From assembly GCF_000473365.1 (NCBI RefSeq), contig NZ_KI421517.1, positions 310,001 through 374,000 of the forward strand: a DNA stretch of 64,000 nucleotides, given 5' to 3'. Both the position numbers and the translations under genes were made by a program. A model generated the notes under the pieces. The model made no database searches, was not told where the DNA came from, and worked only from the letters and a program-made list of their open reading frames with translations. This DNA is from Adhaeribacter aquaticus DSM 16391 (GTDB taxonomy: Bacteria; Bacteroidota; Bacteroidia; Cytophagales; Hymenobacteraceae). Shown here in pieces: positions 1-11,924 of this stretch (position 1 is its first letter; the number at the start of each line of letters is the position of its first letter).

Positions 1-3000
1 TTTTGAGTTTTATCTTTGGTTTCGATAATAACTTTTTCCCGGTGACCAGTTTGTTCATCAGATTCCTCCCGGTAAGTAACACCTTCAATTAAGGCTTCAT
101 ACTCAATTACACCATCGTATTCTGATAAGATTACTGCGTTATATGGATCCCAAACACATATTTCATCGCCTTTAGCAATTTCCTGTCCTTCTTTAACCAT
201 TAAGAAGGAACCATATGGTACGTGATTACTGATTAACACTTTGCCTGTACCCGGCTCCACTACTCTTACCTCACCAGAACGTCCCATTACTACTTTAACC
301 GGAGTTCCTTCATTGTTAACAGTGTCAATGGTCCGAACATCTTCGAACTCAATAACCCCATTAAATTTGGCCCGGATAGCGGCATCTACTGCAATGTTAG
401 AAGCAGTACCACCTACGTGGAAAGTACGAAGTGTTAACTGAGTACCTGGCTCACCAATAGATTGTGCTGCAATAACACCTACGGCTTCACCTTTTTGTAC
501 CATGCGGCCAGAAGCTAAGTTACGGCCGTAGCATTTTGCACATATACCACGCTTGCTTTCACAGGTTAATACTGAACGTATTTCCACTGTTTCAATGCTA
601 GTTGCATCAATACGTTTGGTTATTTCTTCAGTAATTTCTTTTCCTGCTTCTAGGATCAACTCGTTATTAAGCGGGTCAATAATATCATGAACATTAACAC
701 GTCCTAAAATTCTCTCAGAAAGTGACTCTACGATATCTTCATTATCTTTTAAAGCACTTACTTCAAGACCACGTAAGGTACCACAATCAACCTCATTTAC
801 AATCACGTCCTGAGATACGTCTACCAGACGACGGGTTAGGTAACCAGCATCCGCAGTTTTAAGCGCAGTATCGGCAAGACCTTTACGCGCACCGTGGGTA
901 GAAATAAAGTACTCGATTACGTCCAAGCCTTCTTTGAAGTTAGACAAGATCGGGTTTTCAATAATTTCACCTACAGAACCCTGTAATGATTTTTGAGGTT
1001 TCGCCATCAGACCCCGCATACCACCTAACTGACGAATCTGCTCACGGGAACCACGGGCTCCGGAGTGCATCATCATATAGATTGAGTTGAAGCCTTGGTC
1101 GTCTTTTTCCAGACGGCCCATCAAAGTTTCTGTGATCTGGTTGTTAATACGTGTCCAGATATCAATAACCTGGTTGTAACGCTCATTATCGGTAATCAGA
1201 CCCATAGAGTAGTTAGCCCAAACCGCATCTACATCTTTTTTAGCCTGCGCTACCAGAATATCTTTTTCTTTTGGAATAACAATATCACCAAGACCCATTG
1301 ACAAGCCACCTTTGAAGGCAGTCTGGAATCCTAATGTTTTGATATCGTCTAGGAATTGAGCAGTCCGCGCCATTCCGGTTACTTTGAATACGCGGGAAAT
1401 AATTTGCTGTAACTTTTTCTTTGTTAAAAGTTCATCCACAAATCCAACTTCTTCCGGAACAAATTGATTGAATAATACCCGGCCGGCAACAGTTTCAATA
1501 ATTTTAGTTACCAGTTGTTCATTTTCATCACGTACTTTAGTTCTTACTTTGATGAAAGCATGTTTAGATAAACGACCTTCATTTATAGCAATAACTACTT
1601 CTTCTGCGCTGTAGAAAGACATGCCTTCACCAGCAATATTTTCATTTTCAGTAGTACGTTTTCCTTTAGTTACATAATATAAACCTAGAACCATGTCCTG
1701 AGAAGGTACTGCAATTGGTGCACCGTTAGCAGGGTTCAGAATATTATGTGAGGCCAACATTAACATAGAGGCTTCCAGAATTGCTGCCGGTCCTAATGGA
1801 ACGTGCACCGCCATCTGGTCACCATCAAAGTCAGCGTTGAATGCCGTACATACTAATGGATGTAACTGAATAGCTTTACCTTCAATTAACTTTGGCTGGA
1901 AAGCTTGAATACCTAGACGGTGTAGCGTAGGAGCCCGGTTTAAAAGAACTGGGTGACCTTTTAGAACATTTTCTAAAATATCCCACACTACCGGATCTTT
2001 CCGGTCTACAATTTTCTTTGCTGATTTTACCGTTTTAACTATACCCCGTTCAATAAGTTTGCGGATAATGAACGGCTTGAATAACTCAGCTGCCATATTT
2101 TTAGGCAGACCGCATTCGTGCAGTTTTAACTCAGGACCTACTACAATAACCGAACGACCAGAATAATCAACCCGCTTACCTAATAAATTTTGACGGAAAC
2201 GACCTTGCTTACCTTTCAGCATATCTGAAAGTGATTTCAAGGCACGGTTACCTTCGGCACGAACTGCGTTTACTTTACGAGAGTTGTCGAACAAGGAGTC
2301 AACCGCTTCCTGTAACATACGCTTCTCATTACGCAGAATTACTTCCGGCGCTTTAATTTCTATTAACCGTTTCAAACGGTTGTTCCGGATGATAACGCGA
2401 CGATATAAGTCATTTAAGTCAGAGGTAGCAAAACGGCCACCATCCAACGGAACTAACGGACGCAATTCTGGTGGAATAACTGGCACCATACGGATTACCA
2501 TCCACTCTGGTCTGTTCTCTATACGAGTTGCAGCATCCCGGAAAGCTTCAACTACCCGCAGACGTTTTAAGGCTTCGCCCTTACGTTGCTGTGATGTTTC
2601 GTGAGCCGCTGAGTAACGTAAGTCGTAAGATAAGTCATCCAGGTTAATCCGCTGTAATAACATCTCTAATGCATCCGCACCCATTTTGGCGATAAATTTA
2701 TTAGGATCGCTGTTATCCAGCATCTGGTTTTCACGAGGTAACTTATCGATCATATCCAGATACTCATCTTCCGTTAAGAAGTCCAGTTGGTTAACGCCAT
2801 CTTCAGCCAGAATACCAGGCTGCACTACTACATATCTTTCGTAATAGATAATCTGGTCTAATTTTTTGGTTGGCAAACCTAACAGGTAACCAATTTTATT
2901 TGGCAAAGATTTGAAGTACCAGATATGTGCTACCGGTACAACTAACTCTATGTGGCCCATGCGCTCACGACGTACCTTTTTCTCGGTTACCTCTACCCCA

Positions 3001-3251
3001 CAACGGTCACAAATAATGCCTTTATATCGGATTCGCTTATATTTACCACAGTGGCATTCCCAATCTTTAACCGGACCAAAAATACGCTCACAGAACAAAC
3101 CGCCCATTTCAGGCTTGTAAGTCCGGTAGTTGATGGTTTCCGGTTTCGTTACCTCACCGTTGGAACGCTCCAGAATAGATTCCGGAGACGCCAGGCTAAT
3201 GGTAACTTTAGAGAAGTCCTGGTTTAATTTTTTATTTTTTGCAAATGCCAT
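1..3251 (-). CDS. rpoC: DNA-directed RNA polymerase subunit beta' (partial, 3' end outside window)
   Basis: This is the catalytic largest subunit of RNA polymerase. The reading frame starts at the ATG at 3251 ([13 protein letters not shown]) and runs open to the left edge, so about 1083 of the roughly 1430 residues usual for Bacteroidota are present and the C-terminus is missing. The N-terminal zinc motif (CHCGKYKR...CDRCGVEV) lies near residues 65-90. The magnesium-binding active-site motif NADFDGDQM lies near residue 473. The gene follows rpoB by 85 bases, with a hairpin in the gap, and is surely cotranscribed with it. The family assignment is certain; only the tail cannot be described. Confidence 0.98.
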   Translation of the reverse strand, partial: MAFAKNKKLNQDFSKVTISLASPESILERSNGEVTKPETINYRTYKPEMGGLFCERIFGPVKDWECHCGKYKRIRYKGIICDRCGVEVTEKKVRRERMGHIELVVPVAHIWYFKSLPNKIGYLLGLPTKKLDQIIYYERYVVVQPGILAEDGVNQLDFLTEDEYLDMIDKLPRENQMLDNSDPNKFIAKMGADALEMLLQRINLDDLSYDLRYSAAHETSQQRKGEALKRLRVVEAFRDAATRIENRPEWMVIRMVPVIPPELRPLVPLDGGRFATSDLNDLYRRVIIRNNRLKRLIEIKAPEVILRNEKRMLQEAVDSLFDNSRKVNAVRAEGNRALKSLSDMLKGKQGRFRQNLLGKRVDYSGRSVIVVGPELKLHECGLPKNMAAELFKPFIIRKLIERGIVKTVKSAKKIVDRKDPVVWDILENVLKGHPVLLNRAPTLHRLGIQAFQPKLIEGKAIQLHPLVCTAFNADFDGDQMAVHVPLGPAAILEASMLMLASHNILNPANGAPIAVPSQDMVLGLYYVTKGKRTTENENIAGEGMSFYSAEEVVIAINEGRLSKHAFIKVRTKVRDENEQLVTKIIETVAGRVLFNQFVPEEVGFVDELLTKKKLQQIISRVFKVTGMARTAQFLDDIKTLGFQTAFKGGLSMGLGDIVIPKEKDILVAQAKKDVDAVWANYSMGLITDNERYNQVIDIWTRINNQITETLMGRLEKDDQGFNSIYMMMHSGARGSREQIRQLGGMRGLMAKPQKSLQGSVGEIIENPILSNFKEGLDVIEYFISTHGARKGLADTALKTADAGYLTRRLVDVSQDVIVNEVDCGTLRGLEVSALKDNEDIVESLSERILGRVNVHDIIDPLNNELILEAGKEITEEITKRIDATSIETVEIRSVLTCESKRGICAKCYGRNLASGRMVQKGEAVGVIAAQSIGEPGTQLTLRTFHVGGTASNIAVDAAIRAKFNGVIEFEDVRTIDTVNNEGTPVKVVMGRSGEVRVVEPGTGKVLISNHVPYGSFLMVKEGQEIAKGDEICVWDPYNAVILSEYDGVIEYEALIEGVTYREESDEQTGHREKVIIETKDKTQ

Positions 3252-3299
3252 TTTTCAGATATAATAATTTGAAAATACTATTTCTAATAACGAAAAGAA

Positions 3300-3324
3300 G
3301 AGTAGCAACTTGCCGATGCTACTC
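3300..3324 (-). other. Hairpin in the rpoB-rpoC gap
   Basis: An 8-base perfect inverted repeat (3300-3307 and 3317-3324) with a 9-base loop sits in the 85-base gap between the rpoB stop and the rpoC start. It has no long T-run after it on the minus strand (TTCTTTTCG), so it is more likely an intercistronic RNA hairpin for stability or processing than a terminator. The function is inference. Confidence 0.45.
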
Positions 3325-3336
3325 AATTTTCATTAT

Positions 3337-6300
3337 CTAGTCTAAGGTAATCTCTAGCGCTAAACCTCTTAATTCGTGAATCAATACGTTGAAAGATTCC
3401 GGGATATTTGGTTTTGGCAACACGTCGCCTTTTACAATAGCTTCGTAAGCCTTAGCTCTACCAATTACATCATCCGACTTCACCGTCAGGATTTCCTGCA
3501 GTACGTGAGAAGCCCCAAAGGCCTCCAGCGCCCACACTTCCATTTCACCGAAACGCTGACCACCAAATTGAGCTTTACCACCCAATGGTTGCTGCGTAAT
3601 CAGGGAGTATGGTCCGATTGAACGGGCGTGCATCTTATCATCCACTAAGTGACCTAATTTCAGCATGTAAATTACCCCAACTGTAACTGGTTGATCAAAA
3701 CGATCTCCGGTTAATCCGTCGTGCAGGTAAGTACGACCATATACAGGTAATCCAGCAGCTTTAAGCTCTTCCGAAACTTGCGCATCTGTAGCACCGTCAA
3801 AAATAGGCGTAGAATATTTCTTACCCATTTTAAGACCAGCCCATCCTAATACTGTTTCGTAGATCTGACCAATGTTCATCCGAGAAGGTACCCCAAGTGG
3901 GTTCAATACGATATCCATTGGTGTTCCGTCTTCCAGGAACGGCATATCTTCTTCACGTACAATCCGGGCTACAACCCCTTTGTTACCATGACGACCTGCC
4001 ATTTTATCACCAACTTTAAGCTTACGTTTCTTGGCAATATAAACTTTAGCTAACTGCACAATACCTGCTGGTAATTCATCACCTACTTCCAGCGTAAATC
4101 TCTCACGTTTGAAGCGGGCAGAGATCATGTTGCGGCGTTTGTTATAGTTCTTCACTAATTCCGCCAACATGGTATTGGTTCTTTCTTCGGTAGTCCAGTT
4201 TTCCAGAATCAAATCCTTAAACATATTCACCTCTTCCGGAACGGAGTAATTGCTCTCGTCTTTGTAAGGGTTTTTGTCCGGGAATAAATTCTCAACAATA
4301 TTTCTGCGGGAGAACTTCACGCCTTTCGACATGATCTCATCCCCGAATTTATGTTTTACACCTTGGGAGGTCTTACCATCAAGTAGTTGAACCAGTTTGT
4401 CCATCATTACAACTTTTACTGCTTTCAGTTCATCGTTGTATTTAGACTTTAAGTCTTCAACTTCTTTCTTAGACTTAGCCCGGAGGTTTTTATCTTTTTT
4501 AGGACGGGAGAATAATTTAGTATCTATTACCACCCCGTTTAATGATGGAGGTGCCTTAAGGGATGCATCTTTCACATCACCTGCTTTGTCCCCAAAGATA
4601 GCCCGTAAAAGCTTTTCTTCCGGCGTTGGATCGGTTTCACCTTTAGGTGTAATCTTACCAATCAGGATATCTCCTTCTTTAACTTCAGCACCTTCACGGA
4701 TGATACCATTTTCATCTAAATTACGAACAGCTTCTTCACTTACGTTTGGAATTTCTGAAGTTAATTCTTCTTCTCCCCGTTTCGTCTCACGAACTTCCAG
4801 TTCAAATTCTTCAATATGAATGGATGTAAATACGTCATCTCTTACTACTTTTTCGGAGATAACAATAGCATCCTCGAAGTTGTACCCCTGCCAAGGCATA
4901 AAGGCAACTTGTAAGTTACGTCCTAAAGCTAATTCACCGTCATTGGTTGCATAACCTTCGCACAAAGCTTGTCCTTTTGTAACAACCTGTCCTTTTTTAA
5001 CAATTGGAGTTAAGTTAATACAAGTATCCTGGTTAGTTCTTCTGAACTTAATCAGGTCATAGGTTACAAACTCAGCATCGAAGCTTATTAATTTATCTTC
5101 ATCAGTTAAGTCGTATTTAACTACAACTTTATCTGCATCTACATAATCAATCACCCCAGAACCTTCAGCAACTACTAAAGCACGCGAGTCTATAGCTGCA
5201 CGAGCCTCTAAACCTGTACCTACAATTGGAGCTTGTGGCTTTAATAACGGAACAGCCTGACGTTGCATGTTAGATCCCATTAAGGCCCGGTTAGCATCAT
5301 CATGTTCCAGGAAAGGAATTAAAGATGCGGCAACCGAAACAATTTGGTTTGGAGCAATATCCATATAGGTATATGCTTCCGGATCTGTAACTGGGAAGTC
5401 ACCCTCAAAACGACCTTTAACTTTATCATTGATAAAGTTACCGTTCTCATCTATTCGGGCATTTGCCTGAGCAATGTGGTGCGTATCTTCTTCTTCCGCT
5501 GTTAAATACTTAACATCAGATTCAATTTCAACCCGACCATCAGATACTCTCCGATATGGTGTTTCAATGAAGCCCATGCTATTTACCCTAGCATGTACAC
5601 ACAGCGAAGAAATCAAACCAATGTTCGGTCCCTCTGGTGTTTCAATGGTACATAAACGACCATAATGGGTATAATGCACGTCACGTACTTCAAAACCAGC
5701 TCTTTCCCGAGATAAACCTCCAGGTCCTAATGCAGATACCCGGCGTTTATGCGTAATTTCAGCTAATGGATTTGTTTGGTCCATGAACTGAGATAATTGG
5801 TTTGTACCGAAGAAGGAATTTATTACAGAAGATAAAGTCCGGGCGTTTATTAAATCAACCGGCTTAAATTCTTCATTATCCCGTACGTTCATCCGTTCCT
5901 TAATGGTTCGGGCCATACGTGCTAAACCAACACCAAACTGCGCGTATAATTGTTCACCAACTGTTCTAACCCGACGATTAGATAAGTGGTCAATATCATC
6001 AACTACAGCCTTAGAGTTTATTAACCCAATCAGATACTTCACAATTAACACAATGTCTTCATTGGTTAATACTTTAGCATCCCAATTGGAATCTAATCCT
6101 AACTTTTTGTTTATCCGGTAACGGCCAACATCTCCTAAATCATAACGCTTATCCGAGAAGAACAATTTCTGGATAATATCACGAGCAGTTTCCACGTCAG
6201 GAGCTTCTGTATTCCGCAGCTGACGGTAAATTTGCTCCACAGCTTCCTGCTCAGAGTTTGAATTATCTTTTTGAAGAGTGTTATAGATGATGGTAAAGTC

Positions 6301-7209
6301 AGCTATGTTTATGTTTTCCCGGTGCAGGATAATAGACTTAGCACCAGAATCCATAATTGTTTCAATATCACTTTCTGCAATAATTGAATCCCGCTCTAAA
6401 AGAATTTCATTCCTATCAATTGAAACAACCTCGCCAGTATCCTCATCCACAAAATCTTCTGTCCAGGTTCTCAGAACTCTGGCAGCCAATTTACGGCCAA
6501 CAACACCTTTTAACGTTTTTTCCTCTGCTTTAACTTCTTCGGAAAGGCCAAATAAATCTAATATATCTTTATCTGTACCATACCCAATTGCCCGCAGTAA
6601 GGTAGTAACCGGGAATTTCTTTTTACGGTCTATATATGCATACATCACGTTGTTAACGTCTGTAGCAAATTCAATCCAAGAACCTTTAAAAGGAATAATT
6701 CTGGCTGAGTATAGTTTTGTTCCGTTTGTGTGTTTACTTTGTGCAAAGAAAACACCTGGAGACCGGTGTAACTGAGAAACAATTACACGTTCAGCACCGT
6801 TGATAACAAAAGAACCTTTTTCCGTCATGTAAGGAATATTTCCTAAGAAAACTTCCTGTTCGATGGTTTCAAAATCCTCATTATCATCATCGTTACAAAC
6901 TAAACGTAACTTTGCTTTTAAAGGAACTGAATAAGTTAAACCTCTATCAATACATTCATCCACTGAATATTTTGGTGGATCAACATGGTAATCTATAAAT
7001 TCTAAAACAAAATTCTCCCTGGAATCAGAGATAGGAAAGTTTTCAGCAAATACTTTGAAAAGCCCTTCATCTGTTCTGTTTTCAGCAGCTGTCTCCAACT
7101 GGAAGAAATCACGGAAAGATTGTAATTGAACGTCTAGGAAATCCGGATAATCAATTACCGGCGTAATGGAGGCAAAATTAATGCGCTCCGTAATTTTATT
7201 TATAGCCAA
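3337..7209 (-). CDS. rpoB: DNA-directed RNA polymerase subunit beta
   Basis: Second-largest RNA polymerase subunit, 1290 residues, full length for Bacteroidota. The rifampicin-binding region is visible near residues 465-500 ([20 protein letters not shown]). The [12 protein letters not shown] motif at residues 1067-1078 belongs to the catalytic core near the 3' end of the RNA. The C-terminus ([15 protein letters not shown]) is typical of the family. The gene lies 154 bases after rplL, across an attenuator-like hairpin, and 85 bases before rpoC. The ATG at 7209 ([13 protein letters not shown]) is the natural start. Several long open frames on the opposite strand within this gene are antisense shadows. 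Confidence 0.99.
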   Translation of the reverse strand: MAINKITERINFASITPVIDYPDFLDVQLQSFRDFFQLETAAENRTDEGLFKVFAENFPISDSRENFVLEFIDYHVDPPKYSVDECIDRGLTYSVPLKAKLRLVCNDDDNEDFETIEQEVFLGNIPYMTEKGSFVINGAERVIVSQLHRSPGVFFAQSKHTNGTKLYSARIIPFKGSWIEFATDVNNVMYAYIDRKKKFPVTTLLRAIGYGTDKDILDLFGLSEEVKAEEKTLKGVVGRKLAARVLRTWTEDFVDEDTGEVVSIDRNEILLERDSIIAESDIETIMDSGAKSIILHRENINIADFTIIYNTLQKDNSNSEQEAVEQIYRQLRNTEAPDVETARDIIQKLFFSDKRYDLGDVGRYRINKKLGLDSNWDAKVLTNEDIVLIVKYLIGLINSKAVVDDIDHLSNRRVRTVGEQLYAQFGVGLARMARTIKERMNVRDNEEFKPVDLINARTLSSVINSFFGTNQLSQFMDQTNPLAEITHKRRVSALGPGGLSRERAGFEVRDVHYTHYGRLCTIETPEGPNIGLISSLCVHARVNSMGFIETPYRRVSDGRVEIESDVKYLTAEEEDTHHIAQANARIDENGNFINDKVKGRFEGDFPVTDPEAYTYMDIAPNQIVSVAASLIPFLEHDDANRALMGSNMQRQAVPLLKPQAPIVGTGLEARAAIDSRALVVAEGSGVIDYVDADKVVVKYDLTDEDKLISFDAEFVTYDLIKFRRTNQDTCINLTPIVKKGQVVTKGQALCEGYATNDGELALGRNLQVAFMPWQGYNFEDAIVISEKVVRDDVFTSIHIEEFELEVRETKRGEEELTSEIPNVSEEAVRNLDENGIIREGAEVKEGDILIGKITPKGETDPTPEEKLLRAIFGDKAGDVKDASLKAPPSLNGVVIDTKLFSRPKKDKNLRAKSKKEVEDLKSKYNDELKAVKVVMMDKLVQLLDGKTSQGVKHKFGDEIMSKGVKFSRRNIVENLFPDKNPYKDESNYSVPEEVNMFKDLILENWTTEERTNTMLAELVKNYNKRRNMISARFKRERFTLEVGDELPAGIVQLAKVYIAKKRKLKVGDKMAGRHGNKGVVARIVREEDMPFLEDGTPMDIVLNPLGVPSRMNIGQIYETVLGWAGLKMGKKYSTPIFDGATDAQVSEELKAAGLPVYGRTYLHDGLTGDRFDQPVTVGVIYMLKLGHLVDDKMHARSIGPYSLITQQPLGGKAQFGGQRFGEMEVWALEAFGASHVLQEILTVKSDDVIGRAKAYEAIVKGDVLPKPNIPESFNVLIHELRGLALEITLD

Positions 7210-7306
7210 AACTTCTTCAGTTTAAAGTTTAAAACCTCAATCAAAAATCTATCCAAAATAATTGGATTTTAGAAAAAGCACTGATTTTATTTTTCAGTAC
7301 AAACAG

Positions 7307-7334
7307 GAAAAGACCTGACTAAATTGCCAGGTCT
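7307..7334 (-). terminator. Attenuator-like hairpin between rplL and rpoB
   Basis: On the minus strand, AGACCTG and CAGGTCT (7328-7334 and 7311-7317) form a 7-base stem with a 10-base loop, directly followed by TTTTCC. It lies 30 bases after the rplL stop and 97 bases before rpoB. The short T-run suggests partial termination, as in the rplL-rpoB attenuator known from Escherichia coli. It would let ribosomal protein genes be expressed above the polymerase genes. The regulatory reading is inference. Confidence 0.55.
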
Positions 7335-7363
7335 AATCCATGTGGTATGTTAAGAAATAGAGA

Positions 7364-7747
7364 TTATTTTACCTCTACTTCAGCACCAGCTTCTTCTAAT
7401 TGTTTTTTCAAAGAATCAGCTTCGTCTTTAGCAACACCTTCTTTCAAAGGTTTTGGAGCACCGTCAACTAATTCTTTAGCTTCTTTCAAGCCTAAACCAG
7501 TAAGATCTTTTACTAATTTAACTACAGCCAGTTTAGAAGCACCAGCTGATTTCAATATTACATCAAATGATGTTTTTTCTTCTGCTGCAGGAGCATCAGA
7601 TCCACCAGCAGCACCACCAGCTACCATTACAGGAGCAGCAGCTGCAGGCTCTATGCCGTATTCATCCTTCAGGATAGTAGCTAGTTCATTTACCTCTTTT
7701 ACAGTTAAATTTACTAACTGCTCAGCGAATGCTTTTAAATCTGCCAT
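7364..7747 (-). CDS. rplL: 50S ribosomal protein L7/L12
   Basis: Stalk protein of the large ribosomal subunit that recruits translation GTPases, 127 residues. The N-terminal dimerisation helix region ([20 protein letters not shown]) is joined by an Ala/Gly-rich hinge at about residues 33-52 to the C-terminal factor-binding domain (VIKSAG-type [18 protein letters not shown], then [21 protein letters not shown]). It lies 34 bases after rplJ, the usual order, and is followed by an attenuator-like hairpin. Confidence 0.99.
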   Translation of the reverse strand: MADLKAFAEQLVNLTVKEVNELATILKDEYGIEPAAAAPVMVAGGAAGGSDAPAAEEKTSFDVILKSAGASKLAVVKLVKDLTGLGLKEAKELVDGAPKPLKEGVAKDEADSLKKQLEEAGAEVEVK

Positions 7748-7781
7748 TTTATTAATTATTAATTGTTATTTATTGTTTAAA

Positions 7782-8324
7782 TTATTCTTTTTCTGATAAA
7801 GTTTTTAAGATACCGGCTAGCTTATTACCACCACCTTGTAGCGCAGAAATAACATTCTTCGCAGGAGACTGTAATAAACCAATGATTTCACCGATAAGTT
7901 CTTGTTTAGATTTAATATTTGATAATAAATCTAATTGGTCTTCGCCAACGAAAACATCTGAATCTACATAAGCACCTTTTAATAAAGGTTTCGTTGCCAC
8001 GTTTTTACCGTAGTTTTCAGATTTGTAAAAGCGCTTTAATAATCTAGCTGGAGCACTTCCTGAATCTGCAGTAAATAAAATGCCGGATTGACCTTTCAAG
8101 GCAGCATCCATGGCAGTTGTATCTGCTTCTAATGTATCAAGGGCTTTGCGGATTAAAGTATTTTTGTATACTTTATATTCCATTCCTTGGTCAAAGCAAA
8201 GTTTACGGAAACGATTGATAGCAGCAACGGATAAACCGGCAGCATCAGTTATATAGAAAAAATTGTACGTAGCGAATTTCTCGGTCAACTCATCTACGAT
8301 TGCTTGCTTTTCTTCCCTGGTCAT
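7782..8324 (-). CDS. rplJ: 50S ribosomal protein L10
   Basis: Base of the ribosomal stalk, anchoring L7/L12 dimers through its C-terminal helix. It has 180 residues, with the usual N-terminus (MTREEKQAIVDELTEKF) and a C-terminal helix (NVISALQGGGNKLAGILKTL). The gene begins only 10 bases after rplA, so no room exists for an L10 leader RNA in front of it. Any L10 feedback must act elsewhere or through coupling. Family assignment is certain from sequence and position. Confidence 0.98.
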   Translation of the reverse strand: MTREEKQAIVDELTEKFATYNFFYITDAAGLSVAAINRFRKLCFDQGMEYKVYKNTLIRKALDTLEADTTAMDAALKGQSGILFTADSGSAPARLLKRFYKSENYGKNVATKPLLKGAYVDSDVFVGEDQLDLLSNIKSKQELIGEIIGLLQSPAKNVISALQGGGNKLAGILKTLSEKE

Positions 8325-8334
8325 TTCTAATTCC

Positions 8335-9024
8335 TTAAATTAAATTTTTATCAACTGTAACCGCAGGGCTCATTGTGCTAGACAACGTAATGCTCTTAAT
8401 ATAAGTACCTTTAGCAGAAGAAGGTTTTAAACGGTTTAATGTTTGAATAACTTCAGCCGCATTATCAGCTAATTGATCTGGTGAGAAAGAAACTTTCCCA
8501 ATGCTGGTGTGGATGATACCTGTTTTATCAACTTTAAAGTCGATTTTACCAGCTTTAACTTCTTTAACTGCTTTAGCTACGTCTGGAGTAACTGTTCCAG
8601 ATTTAGGGTTTGGCATTAAGTTACGAGGACCTAAAATACGACCTAAACGACCTACTTTAGCCATAACAGAAGGCATTGTAATAATTACATCTACATCTGT
8701 CCAGCCTTTTTCAATCTTCTGGATATATTCGTCTAAGCCTACGTAATCAGCTCCAGCATCTTTTGCTTCTTGTTCTTTATCTGGTGTACACAGTACTAAA
8801 ACACGTACTTGCTTACCTGTTCCGTGAGGTAAAGTAGCGATACCACGCACCATTTGATCTGCTTTTCTAGGATCTACTCCTAAGCGAACATCAATATCCA
8901 CGGAAGCATCAAATTTAGTATAAGTAATTTCTTTTACTAAACCAGCTGCATCTAATAAAGTATACTCTTTATTCTGGTCTACTTTTTCTAAAGCAGCTTT
9001 TCTCTTTTTAGTTAATTTTGCCAT
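8335..9024 (-). CDS. rplA: 50S ribosomal protein L1
   Basis: Large-subunit protein of the L1 stalk near the tRNA exit site, 229 residues. It carries the family signature around [20 protein letters not shown] (about residues 125-144) and the C-terminal [18 protein letters not shown]. It lies 12 bases after rplK. In many bacteria L1 represses the L11-L1 transcript by binding the leader. Hairpins can be drawn in the 98-base gap before rplK, but I could not match the L1 target with confidence. Confidence 0.99.
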   Translation of the reverse strand: MAKLTKKRKAALEKVDQNKEYTLLDAAGLVKEITYTKFDASVDIDVRLGVDPRKADQMVRGIATLPHGTGKQVRVLVLCTPDKEQEAKDAGADYVGLDEYIQKIEKGWTDVDVIITMPSVMAKVGRLGRILGPRNLMPNPKSGTVTPDVAKAVKEVKAGKIDFKVDKTGIIHTSIGKVSFSPDQLADNAAEVIQTLNRLKPSSAKGTYIKSITLSSTMSPAVTVDKNLI

Positions 9025-9036
9025 TTTGCTTCCTCC

Positions 9037-9480
9037 TTATTCAGACCAAGGCGCAGTGCCTGTTACTGTGATACCCATACTTCTGGCAGTACCTGCTACC
9101 AGTCTCATTGCTGACTCAATTTTGAATGCATTTAAATCAGGCATCTTTGTTTCAGCAATAGTGCGGATTTGATCCCAGGTTACAGATCCAACCTTATTCC
9201 GGTTAGGCTCTTTTGAACCAGCTTTGATTTTTGCAGCATCCATTAATAAAACTGGAGCCGGAGGAGTTTTGATAACAAAGTCGAAAGACTTGTCAGTATA
9301 CATAGTGATTAACACGGGACAGATTTGGCCGGCTTTATCTTGAGTCCGAGCATTAAACTGCTTACAAAACTCCATGATATTTAAGCCTTTCGAGCCAAGT
9401 GCAGGTCCAATCGGCGGCGATGGATTCGCGGCGCCTCCCTTTACCTGAAGTTTCAGATAACCTTTTATTTCTTTTGCCAT
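9037..9480 (-). CDS. rplK: 50S ribosomal protein L11
   Basis: Large-subunit protein of the GTPase-associated centre, 147 residues. The N-terminal domain carries [20 protein letters not shown] (residues 9-28). The C-terminal RNA-binding domain carries KMPDLNAF and [16 protein letters not shown]. It is the first ribosomal protein gene after nusG, from which it is separated by 98 bases holding a small hairpin. The start at 9480 ([13 protein letters not shown]) matches the family. Confidence 0.99.
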   Translation of the reverse strand: MAKEIKGYLKLQVKGGAANPSPPIGPALGSKGLNIMEFCKQFNARTQDKAGQICPVLITMYTDKSFDFVIKTPPAPVLLMDAAKIKAGSKEPNRNKVGSVTWDQIRTIAETKMPDLNAFKIESAMRLVAGTARSMGITVTGTAPWSE

Positions 9481-9552
9481 TTTTCTCTAAGCTACAGGCC
9501 TTTTACCTGCTGCTGTAAAATTTTAAGTTAGTTATTCAGTCTCTTTTTTTCA

Positions 9553-9575
9553 ACTGATGGAGACCTTACATCAGT
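9553..9575 (-). other. Hairpin in the nusG-rplK gap
   Basis: A 7-base inverted repeat (9553-9559 and 9569-9575) lies 3 bases after the nusG stop, in the leader of rplK. No T-run follows on the minus strand, so it is not an intrinsic terminator. It may shape the rplK leader or mark an RNA processing point. Its role as an L1 regulatory site is only a guess. Confidence 0.35.
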
Positions 9576-9578
9576 ATA

Positions 9579-10136
9579 TTATGATTCTTTTTCTACCTGC
9601 ATGTAGTTAAGCTCAACTGGTGTATTCCGACCAAAAATCTTAACCATTACATTTAATTTGCGGCGCTCTTCAAACACTTCTTCTACCGTTCCGGAGAATC
9701 CGTTAAATGGACCATCCATTACTTTAACTGTTTCACCAACAATAAATGGTGTGTCTAAAGTTTCAACTTGTTCATCTGTTTCGTCAACCTTACCTAAAAT
9801 CCGGTTAACTTCTGACATTCTTAAAGGAACTGGCTTTTTGGTTGCCTGCCCTTCATTGGCACCTAAGAAACCTATTACGCCTGGAGTACTAACAATTATA
9901 TGTTCTGCTTCGCCATGCGTTAAATCAGCATGAATTAAAATATATCCTGGAAAAAAGCTTCTTTCGCGTACCCGTTTTTTACCGTTACGCATTTCATATA
10001 CTTTTTCTGCTGGAATAAGCACTTGAGGCACATATTCAGTTAAGCCTTGGCGCGCTATTTCATTTTCTAAATATGACTTAGCTTTTTTCTCCTGACCACT
10101 AACTGCCCTAACTACATACCATTTTAATTCTGCCAT
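9579..10136 (-). CDS. nusG: Transcription termination/antitermination factor NusG
   Basis: RNA polymerase-binding elongation factor, 185 residues. The NGN domain (WYVVRAVSGQEKKAKSYLE, then RERSFFPGYILI) covers about residues 1-115. A C-terminal KOW domain (VMDGPFNGFSGTVEEV, about residues 130-160) links polymerase to ribosome or Rho. It lies 10 bases after secE, the near-universal secE-nusG pair, so they must be cotranscribed. The spacing before rplK suggests one continuing transcript. Confidence 0.99.
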   Translation of the reverse strand: MAELKWYVVRAVSGQEKKAKSYLENEIARQGLTEYVPQVLIPAEKVYEMRNGKKRVRERSFFPGYILIHADLTHGEAEHIIVSTPGVIGFLGANEGQATKKPVPLRMSEVNRILGKVDETDEQVETLDTPFIVGETVKVMDGPFNGFSGTVEEVFEERRKLNVMVKIFGRNTPVELNYMQVEKES

Positions 10137-10146
10137 TTGTTACTAA

Positions 10147-10338
10147 CTAAAATTGGTTGTAGAAAAACTCTAATGTTTCTTTATACACTAAGTCTACTGC
10201 TCCAACCACTACTGCGAACACAAGAGAACCTACTAATACTAATACTGAACTTTTTTGCAATTCAGAATAACTTGGCCATGAGACTTTAAATCTCATTTCC
10301 TCCATTGTTTCGCTTATATAATTTTTTACCTTTTCCAT
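10147..10338 (-). CDS. secE: Preprotein translocase subunit SecE
   Basis: Small essential subunit of the SecYEG channel in the inner membrane, 63 residues. A cytoplasmic amphipathic N-region (MEKVKNYISETMEEMRFKVSWPS, shown here in parts: EEMRFKVSWPSYSELQKS at 13-30) precedes one membrane helix at about 31-52. I chose the ATG at 10338. A longer frame extends upstream to 10536, but it would read through the tRNA-Trp gene and adds no family sequence. The gene lies 28 bases after tRNA-Trp and 10 bases before nusG. Confidence 0.96.
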   Translation of the reverse strand: MEKVKNYISETMEEMRFKVSWPSYSELQKSSVLVLVGSLVFAVVVGAVDLVYKETLEFFYNQF

Positions 10339-10366
10339 TAAGTTTAAACAGAAAGACTTTGTCTTG

Positions 10367-10439
10367 CACGGGTGGAGAGACTCGAACTCCCAGCCAATGG
10401 TTTTGGAGACCACTACTCTACCAATTGAGCTACACCCGT
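10367..10439 (-). tRNA. tRNA-Trp (anticodon CCA)
   Basis: The 73-base gene folds as a standard cloverleaf. The acceptor stem is ACGGGTG with CACCCGT, the D-arm is GCTCAATTGGTAGAGT, the anticodon loop is CTCCAAA (CCA), and the T-arm contains GTTCGAGTC. The terminal CCA is not encoded exactly (GCA follows). It sits between tuf and secE, just after a strong promoter, so it is the first gene of the secE-nusG-rpl-rpo transcript. A tRNA-Trp before secE is a common arrangement in Bacteroidota and other bacteria. Confidence 0.98.
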
Positions 10440-10481
10440 AAAAAAATGCACACCGCGAATGCTTTATTGAATTCGGGAGTG

Positions 10482-10512
10482 CAAATTTAGTTATTTTGTT
10501 TAGATAAACAAA
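10482..10512 (-). promoter_or_regulatory. Promoter of the tRNA-Trp-secE-nusG-rpl-rpo transcript
   Basis: On the minus strand, TTTG (10512-10509), 19 bases and TAAATTTG (10489-10482) match the Bacteroidota primary sigma consensus (-33 TTTG, -7 TAnnTTTG). The predicted transcription start, near 10475, is about 35 bases before tRNA-Trp. The same spacing occurs in the promoter before tRNA-Tyr. The -33 element touches the foot of the tuf terminator hairpin. Confidence 0.72.
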
Positions 10513-10544
10513 ATCCGTCCCGGAAAAATATTCCAAGACGGATT
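10512..10544 (-). terminator. Terminator hairpin after tuf
   Basis: AATCCGTC (10512-10519) pairs with GACGGATT (10537-10544), and an inner GGAA/TTCC stem (10522-10525/10531-10534) extends it. On the minus strand it begins 16 bases after the tuf stop and is followed by TTTGTTTATC, a weak T-run. That T-run doubles as the -33 box of the next promoter. Confidence 0.65.
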
Positions 10545-10559
10545 CATTATTTATTAAAA

Positions 10560-11747
<1,188 letters not shown>

Positions 11748-11840
11748 TTTATTAGAATTAATGAAGTGTTTAGTTTTTTATTTGAACTTTAAAAATATAA
11801 CCAAGCTCTATAATACAGCTCAATATTTTATATAAGTTTG

Positions 11841-11912
11841 AGCCAACGATGGGAATTGAACCCACGACCCCTTCCTTACCAAGGAAGTACTCTACCCCTG
11901 AGCTACGTCGGC
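11841..11912 (-). tRNA. tRNA-Thr (anticodon GGT)
   Basis: The 72-base gene has the acceptor stem GCCGACG with CGTTGGC (one G-T pair), D-arm GCTCAGGGGTAGAGT, anticodon stem CTTCC/GGAAG with loop TTGGTAA (GGT), and T-arm GTGGGTTCAATTCCCAT. The discriminator is T, and no CCA is encoded. It lies 93 bases upstream of tuf in the same transcript. Confidence 0.98.
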
Positions 11913-11924
11913 TTTTTACAACTA

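Noticed and set aside
6287-6775. 162-codon frame antisense to rpoB
   Set aside because: It lies wholly opposite a strongly conserved gene, has serine/threonine-rich shadow composition, and no start context or domain.
7347-7796. 149-codon frame antisense to rplL
   Set aside because: Mirror of the Ala-rich L7/L12 gene; no family features.
8325-8334. L10 leader RNA before rplJ
   Set aside because: The gap between rplA and rplJ is only 10 bases, so no structured leader can fit.
10339-10536. N-terminal extension of SecE to a start at 10536
   Set aside because: It would translate the tRNA-Trp gene and its promoter, and adds no SecE family sequence; the Met at 10338 gives the usual 63 residues.
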